DNA of 34,117 nt, from positions 1 to 34,117 of the forward strand of contig JAOAKI010000005.1 in the NCBI GenBank assembly GCA_026413765.1, read 5' to 3'. Below the pieces are notes generated by a model. The model was not told the DNA's origin and made no database searches. It worked only from the letters and a program-made list of their open reading frames with translations. The first letter of the stretch is position 1. Each line of letters starts with the position of its first letter. A program made the translations under genes and the position numbers. The DNA comes from Microcaldota archaeon (lineage in GTDB: Archaea; Micrarchaeota; Micrarchaeia; Anstonellales; Anstonellaceae). This document shows, piece by piece, positions 23,650-31,800 of the stretch.

Positions 23650-24749
23650 AGATTGCTTTGTTTTTGGTATTTCTTATTGTGCTTCAAAACGCGACAATTC
23701 AGGACATCATTCAGGCAGAAAGAGGAAAATACGAGGCAAAACTTGGAAAAGGGACAGAATGGTATGGCCTTGCAATATTGGCGATTGGTTTATGCCTGTT
23801 TTTCAATATTTTGCTTTACATGATTGGCACCTTTTTGCAGGCAGAAAACATCAAAAGGTACGCCAAAGCTGAATTTTTTCAGCTTTTTGCTTCCTCTCTT
23901 ATGATATTTTTTGCAGTTGCTCTCCTTTTTGAACTCTCATCAGGCGGGGCGTTTGGAGTCATGGAGAGGCTGTTGGGTAGCGGAGGAAGCGTGGCGTGCA
24001 ATGCGGTACCTGGAGGAAGGTACTATTTTTGGAATATGCAGGCTTACGGCGGAGGTCCGATAGGAGCATTCAAATGCAAGACGCAGGAAAAAATAGATGC
24101 GCTTGACAGGCAATATGACAACATATTCAAAGCAAATAAGGCACAGGAAGCGCTGACGTCGACATGCATAAGCATTTTTGGCTTTCCTATATGGTGCTGG
24201 AGTTGGGATTTGAGCTATCATAAAAAAGTAGAGGAAGCCCATCTGCTCTGCTCAAAAATTACTGGCCTTTTGATTTCATTGCATGCTCAATATGCTCTCG
24301 CAGAGTATGTGCAAAGAAATATGCTTTCGGTGTTTTTGCCTTTAGGCTTGCTCCTTCGCATTATTCCTTTGACGCGCGGAGTTGGCGGGCTATTTATCGC
24401 GATAGCCATAGGATTTTACTTTGTTTGGCCAACGTTTTTTGTGCTCACCGACCCGACATTTGTAAAGGTAGATGACAAAAAGTTTGACGACAAGCTTGCA
24501 GGAATGTGCTTCAGCGGATTCAAAGGAGTTGCGGTCATAGTCAATACTGCATTGAATATAGGGGGAGGGATGGATGCGAGTGCGCTTGCAAATGCTCAGG
24601 GAAGGCAGCTTCTTTATGAAATCACAATCGGCTCAATGTTTTATCCATTTGTCGCACTTGCAATCACGTTGATATTTATACGCTCCGCCACACCGCTGCT
24701 TGGCGGAGAGTTGGGAGAATTTATGAGAATGGTTGCGAGGCTGAGCTGA
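23646..24749 (+). CDS. polytopic membrane protein, operon paralogue 6
   Basis: The 367-residue product has a hydrophobic N-terminus (about 1-17) that may be a signal peptide. Block A (ILLYMIGTFLQAENIKRYAKAEFFQLFASS) and block B (FLPLGLLLRIIPLTRGVGGLFIAIAIG...VWP) are among the clearest of the set. The loop between them holds about seven cysteines and several tryptophans (IFGFPIWCWSWDLSY). The C-terminus reads RSATPLLGGELGEFMRMVARLS, a slightly altered version of the family tail. It lacks a large ectodomain. ATG at 23646 overlaps the previous TGA, and its own TGA overlaps the next ATG by one base. Confidence 0.87.
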   Translation: MKIALFLVFLIVLQNATIQDIIQAERGKYEAKLGKGTEWYGLAILAIGLCLFFNILLYMIGTFLQAENIKRYAKAEFFQLFASSLMIFFAVALLFELSSGGAFGVMERLLGSGGSVACNAVPGGRYYFWNMQAYGGGPIGAFKCKTQEKIDALDRQYDNIFKANKAQEALTSTCISIFGFPIWCWSWDLSYHKKVEEAHLLCSKITGLLISLHAQYALAEYVQRNMLSVFLPLGLLLRIIPLTRGVGGLFIAIAIGFYFVWPTFFVLTDPTFVKVDDKKFDDKLAGMCFSGFKGVAVIVNTALNIGGGMDASALANAQGRQLLYEITIGSMFYPFVALAITLIFIRSATPLLGGELGEFMRMVARLS

Positions 24750-27700
24750 TGAAAATAACGGACTTAGCAATAATTGCTACAATTCTTTGCTTATTTTTCC
24801 TGTTTGGATGCTCCAAAAATGAATACATTCCTTGCTGCCAGAGGCAATACATATTCGATTTGAATGGGCCTGACCCGCAAAAAATCCTTCACGACCCAAG
24901 ATGCAATCAAACAGATGGGACATATTTTGGAATATGCGATCCTGCAACAACAACGTCCAGCATGGCAAACTGCACAAATGGAAAAAGCTGCTCCCAGCTT
25001 GATAAGGCAACCTGCGTCAAAACGAATAATTGCTATTGGAATGAAACCTCAAGGAGGTGCATAGGCGACACTGCTTATTGGTTCATGCCAATATGTGCAG
25101 ACCCTGCTCCGTCAAATTGCATCAATGACAAGTGCGCTGCCATGGTGTGCGGCTATTCAAAAATAAGCATAGGGCCTGCCCCGACTGCGAAAGACTTTGA
25201 CGAAGAGAAAAAGAAAGGCCCTATTGAAGTAAGCTCGCAGGCAGATCCTCTTTCTGGAGTTGGACTGCTTGGAAAAAGCTGCTCCATCAAAACGATGGAC
25301 CAAAATCTGTACAATAAAGTCGTGCAATCCAAAGGAAACCTGTGGGTCAATTCTTTCAGATTTGGCGTTGGAAGAAGCTTTTCCGACTTTGAGCAGGCGC
25401 GATATTTCTTCCCAATTTCAGACAGATTTTGCTCAACGAATATGCTTGGAGGCAAAGATAGATTTATGAATTATTTGAATGCGCCCTCAACTTGGTGCGC
25501 AAGCTATTCTGGAAACGTTTATCATTGCTCAAAGACAGGAATGAACTTTTCAAGCCAGCAGAAATGCCAAGATTATTGCTTTGGCTTGCTTCCACCCCAA
25601 GACTGCGAAGTCATCAGCACCAGTACAAAATATCGATGCATTGAAACTGAATTTTTGTACAATGATCAAAAAGACTGCCAGCTGGAGTGCCCAATAATTT
25701 CACAACCAGATCTTTGTTCAAACGACCAGACCAAATTCCCATTTCTTGAGCCTGACGCACGATACAAAAGCGTGCTTCAGGCAGACTATATATACGGTAC
25801 TAACAACTATAAGAGTTGGTGTACGTTGTGGAAACCAAATTGCGAAGGGTACAAAGAGGCATGCAAGCAAGAAAATTGGAGAAACCTTGGAAAATTTGGA
25901 AACTATCACCACGGCTGTGACGATTTCGAGCCTTATGCTTGCCCGGAAGATAAGCTGGACACAAGAGAGTGTTTGTGGAGCCCAGGTATTGGTGGCCACC
26001 GGCAGGGGATGCGGTGGATGAACAACAGACAATTCACACTCGAGCTTGACACTATGTATTATGTAGATCGGCTAAAAAAGCAAATAGAAAATGCTCCGCA
26101 AAAAGCCACGATGTTTGAGTGCGAGCATGGTGGCCAGTGCCTTTCAGGAGTGTGCGACAAGACCCAATACAGCAGAGAAACATGTAAAAGCACTGCTGGT
26201 GGACCTGTTGAATGTGGATGTAAAAAAGAAGGGGGATACAGGCTAAACTGCGGAATGTTTGGAGACGGAAGCACTTATAACACCAGCTATTATATGCTGG
26301 AGGCGATCAACGCGTCTCCAAACAAATTTGGATTCGAAGCTACTTATTCTTCTGTTATCTTTGAGGAAGGAAGATTTTCGTCCGAACAAGGAACTGTTTA
26401 TATATTCACACAACCTTATGGCGCTAATATACCGCCAAAACCGAGCACGACATTCCAAATTTTGAAAAATTGCCAGATTCAGCCACTACAAAGCGCCGTT
26501 TATTTTTCTGATGCGCAAGTTGGCAGAAGCAAAATCGACCAAATAAAAATGTGTCTAATTGTTGAGCCAGAAGAGCCTGCAAAAATTCAGCTTCTTCCAG
26601 AAAATTATCCTGGCTTGACTATAAATGATGATAATTGCACGCTCAATGGAGAAGATTTGAAAGGATCTCGGAGAACAAATGAAGAAGGAAAGATTGTCTA
26701 TGTGTCAGCGTATCATTTCTTACCTAAAGAGGAGAATGGAGAGGGAGCAATTGGAGTATGTAAGCTTAATGATATTCCAGCATTTGCAACACCGCCATAT
26801 TTTGATCTTACAAGGTTGGGATGGTGCATGCCTTGCACTTATGCTACACTTGCAGTCCAGAAAATAAATTGGAATCTGAGGGGATGGAGATACAATTGCT
26901 ATGCCTTTAGAGCCTATTACAATTATAGTGCAAGCAATGGCACAATTCCGACTATGAATCCTGCTTATAAGGTAGGGTGGGGGCGCAGCACAAGAGAAAA
27001 CGCCTACGATGTTTCTCCTGTCAAAAGAGATTTTGTTTTGTTTGGCAGAAGAGCTGAAAGGCAGAATGGAAATCTCGCAAGGGGATATTATAGCAGCCGA
27101 TTGGGCAATTTTATAAGTGAATATGTATGCGAGGATGGATGGGGCAATATATGGGTCTACCCAACTTATCCAGAAGAGAGAGTTGAAATGCGTTATTCTA
27201 ATGCAAAACAGACATGGCACTTTCAATTGATGATCGACCCTTCGCTCCCATATGTTGTGCAAAAGACAAGGGATTATCTTGCTGCAGGAGTGATACCTAT
27301 ATTGGATATCAGCGAAGGTGGACCGTCTGTTTCGGCTGTAGTATATGACGACGTCCTTACTTTCTTAGGCTTGCCAGTTAAAGAAAGTATAAGATTAGCT
27401 ACTCAGACTAAAAAGTTGCCTGATGTGGATGGGGCAGTAATTTACGCAATAGCAAATATTTCACATATCAACAACGAAAGCTTGAACGGAAGCGTTGTGG
27501 CTGGAGACGGCGTATATAATTCAGAGTTGGCCTCATATTTGGGAATCAAACAGAATAGCAACAATCAAAAGATAGTTGAGCTCAAAGGAGGGAAGAATTT
27601 GACTATTTATAGCGCTGTGTTTTTCAAAGAGACGAGCAAAAATCCGCCGTTGATTGCAATTGATGTAGGAAATCCGGAAGGAAAAGAGCAATTCGTTTTT

Positions 27701-28849
27701 GGGACCCTTGATGAATTTTTCTACAAGCCAGGTGAAAACGGGCGAGAGTGGAGGATGAGAAATGGGGTGCCAGACAAATATCCCGGATATGTCGATTTGC
27801 TTTTGCAAGAATGGGTTCCAATGTGCAACAAGGGAGGGGTAAGCGATGAAGAAAAAATTGAGAAGGAATTCGAGTACAGGATGAACCTCAGTAGGCAATT
27901 TCTCAAGAATTATTCGAGACCAACCATCGTCTGGAGATTCCATTTCACAAGCAATACATATTGCAACATTGACAAGTTTTTGAGCTATTTATTCGACCAT
28001 CAAGCTCAGATGGTGGATTCGGGAATCATCGGACTTATATATGATGCTTGGCTTACAGAAGACGGAAAGCCTTATGTGAATTATAGTCATGCGAACTGGG
28101 ATGGCGGAGATGCGACTGGAACTACTGACAAGATAGAAAATTCTGTCCTTACTCTTGAGAGATTGGGGATGCAAAGCAAAACAGATGTTTTTTGCTCTCT
28201 CCAAAACCATTCGAAGAAAATTTTGGGGATGACAAGGCTTACCTATGGGCAAAAAGTTTATGCGGAAAACAAAAGCTGCATGTGCGAAGTATGCAAAGAT
28301 GAAGATGTCATTAGTGGAGCGTGCCAGAAGCCGCATGAAGACTATCAGCCAGGAGATGAGAATTTGCCTCAACTTTATTGCATGGATGGGGAAAAATGCC
28401 AAATGCCTGATTCATCTTGGACAAACTACTCTTATTATCGCTGCCCTGCCATGTGTGTGAATGCAACTGCATGCAAAAAATGCAAAGATATTGTTCCTCC
28501 CACGGCAGGAAGCAACCTGTTTTGCAGAATAGAAACAAGTGACAATAGAATTTTCAGAGTCCTGAAAAATTATTCTCAGCTTACAGATGATTATTGGGAC
28601 ATTATTGCGGCTTTGCAAAACAAGGACAAATGTTGCTTGAATATGAGTGACCCACAAAACAACGAAGAAATAAAATACACATACGGAAAAATAGAGGGGG
28701 TCAAGCAAAGGACTGAATTTATCCAATATCCAAAAAGAGGAGACATTGGCATAGATTGCGGCCGCGCACCAGACACATCGGTATTGAAATACTGTAATGT
28801 TAAAATACCTTTAAGCAATAATCATTTGGCTTGCTGGAAGGTTGGATAA
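24749..28849 (+). CDS. giant cysteine-rich putative lipoprotein
   Basis: The 1366-residue product begins with a lipoprotein-type signal: a hydrophobic core ending LFLFGC-like, with candidate Cys21 followed by SKNEY. There is no other membrane segment, so it is predicted to be secreted and lipid-anchored. Residues about 22-520 are cysteine-rich with many aromatic residues and N-x-S/T sites. The middle is less cysteine-rich. At about 835-1100 a pattern of strands and helices (AAGVIPILDISEGG, PTIVWRFHF, GIIGLIYDAWLTEDG) suggests a TIM-barrel, perhaps glycoside-hydrolase-like domain, but I cannot name catalytic residues with confidence. The C-terminal ~170 residues are again cysteine-rich, with one RCPAMC unit like those of paralogue 3. 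It is the only member of the operon with no polytopic region besides the last gene. Confidence 0.83.
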   Translation: MKITDLAIIATILCLFFLFGCSKNEYIPCCQRQYIFDLNGPDPQKILHDPRCNQTDGTYFGICDPATTTSSMANCTNGKSCSQLDKATCVKTNNCYWNETSRRCIGDTAYWFMPICADPAPSNCINDKCAAMVCGYSKISIGPAPTAKDFDEEKKKGPIEVSSQADPLSGVGLLGKSCSIKTMDQNLYNKVVQSKGNLWVNSFRFGVGRSFSDFEQARYFFPISDRFCSTNMLGGKDRFMNYLNAPSTWCASYSGNVYHCSKTGMNFSSQQKCQDYCFGLLPPQDCEVISTSTKYRCIETEFLYNDQKDCQLECPIISQPDLCSNDQTKFPFLEPDARYKSVLQADYIYGTNNYKSWCTLWKPNCEGYKEACKQENWRNLGKFGNYHHGCDDFEPYACPEDKLDTRECLWSPGIGGHRQGMRWMNNRQFTLELDTMYYVDRLKKQIENAPQKATMFECEHGGQCLSGVCDKTQYSRETCKSTAGGPVECGCKKEGGYRLNCGMFGDGSTYNTSYYMLEAINASPNKFGFEATYSSVIFEEGRFSSEQGTVYIFTQPYGANIPPKPSTTFQILKNCQIQPLQSAVYFSDAQVGRSKIDQIKMCLIVEPEEPAKIQLLPENYPGLTINDDNCTLNGEDLKGSRRTNEEGKIVYVSAYHFLPKEENGEGAIGVCKLNDIPAFATPPYFDLTRLGWCMPCTYATLAVQKINWNLRGWRYNCYAFRAYYNYSASNGTIPTMNPAYKVGWGRSTRENAYDVSPVKRDFVLFGRRAERQNGNLARGYYSSRLGNFISEYVCEDGWGNIWVYPTYPEERVEMRYSNAKQTWHFQLMIDPSLPYVVQKTRDYLAAGVIPILDISEGGPSVSAVVYDDVLTFLGLPVKESIRLATQTKKLPDVDGAVIYAIANISHINNESLNGSVVAGDGVYNSELASYLGIKQNSNNQKIVELKGGKNLTIYSAVFFKETSKNPPLIAIDVGNPEGKEQFVFGTLDEFFYKPGENGREWRMRNGVPDKYPGYVDLLLQEWVPMCNKGGVSDEEKIEKEFEYRMNLSRQFLKNYSRPTIVWRFHFTSNTYCNIDKFLSYLFDHQAQMVDSGIIGLIYDAWLTEDGKPYVNYSHANWDGGDATGTTDKIENSVLTLERLGMQSKTDVFCSLQNHSKKILGMTRLTYGQKVYAENKSCMCEVCKDEDVISGACQKPHEDYQPGDENLPQLYCMDGEKCQMPDSSWTNYSYYRCPAMCVNATACKKCKDIVPPTAGSNLFCRIETSDNRIFRVLKNYSQLTDDYWDIIAALQNKDKCCLNMSDPQNNEEIKYTYGKIEGVKQRTEFIQYPKRGDIGIDCGRAPDTSVLKYCNVKIPLSNNHLACWKVG

Positions 28850-31800
28850 ATGAGGGGTGCGCTGATTTTTTTGCTTTTTTTTTCTTTCGTTTTTGCCCAG
28901 CCAACACAAGTGTGCCCGGTAAATCCAGTGCCCTCTTATTTGGACATAAGGATTGATGAAAAGGCAGGCGAAATCAGCATCTTTGTCTATAATATAAGCG
29001 GGGATTATGAAAAGAGCCCGATCGTCAATGGCCTGGTCTATCGGGTCAATCTAAGCGGCATGCAGCAGAACCCACCAAAGTCTCCAACTATCTGCTATGA
29101 TGTGACGGACGAAAACGGAAGAATTTTGCATACGTATGACTTAAATGCAAGCGGCTGCATCGATTATTGGTATATTTTTTGCCCAAATGACGCAAACACA
29201 AAAGAATGCCTCAATGGGAGCGGCCTGACAAACATTCCTCAAAAGTACAACGATACGCAGCCATGCAGAACTGCCAGAACTCCTCTCAATTATGTAGATT
29301 ATTTGCCGTCGCACAATGAATTTTATATATGCAACACGCCAGCAGTGGATCTGGCTCCGCTTTGCTGGCCGCTTATGCTTATTTTCTCTCTTTTGCTGGG
29401 AGCATCTTTCGCAATTGGAAGAAATCCTTTCTCTTTTTTTGACTTTTCTGTCCCGAGGATGGGAAGAGGGCGGCAGTATTCGATAAGAACACAGCAAAAA
29501 AGCTTTGATATCCTTCAATATATATCTGGTTTGGACAGGTTGTCTGAAAAGACGACCGGAAAGAGCGTAACTGGTTCTCTTTCCAGGGGACTGAATAGCA
29601 TAATTTTTGCGGTTGTTGGATTCTTAGAAAGAACTTCTCAGTGGCTTTATTTTAAATTCGGTGGGAAGACCGATTTGGAGAAACTGTATGCGTTAAAAGC
29701 CGACATAGAGGAGGGGAAAGCGAAGCTAGCAGAGCTCAAAGCACAGTATAGCCGGCTTGGGGAAGGCAAAGAGAAAGAGGCCGTAAAGAAGCAAATTCAA
29801 AATCTAGAAAAAAGAATTGCAGAGTTAGAAGGAATTGCAAAACGTATGGAAGAAAAGTTGAAAAACACAGAAAGCAACAAGATGAATAACCTGTCAAACA
29901 AGCAAGTGATGGAGAACGAGAAGAAGACAGGAGAAGAAAATCAGAAGGGGGAAGAAAGCAAAGGTAAAACAACACTTGAAGATCAAAAAAATAAATCAAC
30001 CCTTGCGTCCTCACAACAGACTGTCCTTTTTGGTGCACCAAACATCATTGAGTTGTTATATGCTGCTTTTCGAGGACTAAGTGAGAAAGAAATGGAGGAG
30101 GCGGTAGCAACGAAAAACAGGTTTGAAAATTTCAAGAAAGAGATGGGTATAGATGAGAAATCAAGCTGGGTTCAAAAGCTTGCGGTCGCGCTGCTTTTTG
30201 GATTAAAAGAGCAATTTAATTTGAGTGCATTTTCATCCGACCAGTGGGCTAAAAGTTTGGCAAACCTGTTTCTACAGTGGCTTGCTTTCAGAGAGCGAAA
30301 TAAAGGGAGAGACAGCTTGGAAAAATTCGTGGGCAAACTTGAAAGCATATTGGGAAGAGACAGCTTTCTTTTAGCTTATTATATGAGCAGCCCTGCAGAT
30401 CTCCCAACTGGATTGAGAATTTTTTCTGGTGCAATAGAATATGGCAAAGCCGAAGTAAAGAAGATTACTACCAAAGGTGATGAAGACAAGGTAATATTGA
30501 AGGGGAAAATAGTAGAGTATGAGGGAAAAGAGTGGCTTCTTATGAGTATAGGAGAAGAAGGAGGCACTAAGAAGGTCTTGATTAATGACAAGGGAGAAAG
30601 AATGGAGGTTATAGAAGAAAAAGTAGGCACTAAGAAGGTCTTGATTAATGACAAGGGAGAAATAAAGGATGTTTCGTCTGGTGCAACACTTAACGAAAAG
30701 GGTGGGGGGTATCTTGTTTTTGATGCTGGGGATGTGAAATACACTCTCTACAAAGGAGAGAACAATAAAGAGGTAGCTGCATTCAAAAAGAATGCTGCAA
30801 GTTATTATTCTGCATTAGCCACACAGCTTGAATTGAAGTTAAGCGCCAGTCTTAGTGAGGGGGAAATAAGACAAAAGTATGAAGAAAAGTTTTTGGAGAT
30901 GACTGGCACAAAAAGAAAAGAAAACCAGAAACTAGAAGACTATTTTAAGGAATGCATCGAAGCTGTAAAAGACAATAAAGCGTTGGCAGAAGAACTGAGA
31001 GGGCGCTTAAAAGAATACTATGCAGAAATAATGGAAAGAACAAATGCTGTGGAAATCGCAAAAGCTACGAGAACATATGCCGACGCGCTAGAAGATAGTT
31101 ATCGTGCGTTGAAAAAAGGAACTGCTAATGATATAAACTATGCATTTTTCAAGGAGAGAATTGCTCGCGATATTCTTGAACTGGCCGCAAATGATATGCA
31201 AAGAACCTCAGAAATTATCCAGGAGATGAACCACAGAATTTCAGAAGCGCAGAAGATGACAGCAGAAGAGAGGCAAAGTGCTCTAAACAAACTAAAAACA
31301 GACTATGAAAACAAAATTAAGGAGCTTACCGATATTGAAAAGAAAACGGAGGAAACACATGAAGAGTATGAGGAAAAGTGCAAGAATAAATTAGTAGAAG
31401 ATGGAGAGTTGGCCAAGCTCGGGGCTCTTGAAAAAATAATTATGGAGCGGAAATTGGTTGAGGCAGTCTATAGTGCAACTGATGAGGATCTGAAAACGCT
31501 TAAAAGGATGGATGAATGGCTGGTTCTTCTTGACGCTAATATAAGAAAGAGAAATGAGATACTTCAAGGATTCTATGTAATGGCATCTGTCGCGAATACT
31601 GTAAATTTGGATATAGAGATTCTTTCGCGTGGTTATGTCAATGCGACTGATGTAAGAAATGCCCATATTGTTCTTTCGGATGATGTTAAGCCATATTTGG
31701 ACGCAATGTTTGACAAGATAGGCAAAATCCAATTACTTTCAACGTATTTGATATCGCAGAGCGAGTTAGGAAAAGATATCAAGACGGCTATTGACAACGC

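Noticed and set aside
14504-24749. Naming the six paralogues VirB6 or TrbL
   Set aside because: Only the general layout is similar. I see no diagnostic motif and no VirB4/VirD4-like ATPase in the window.
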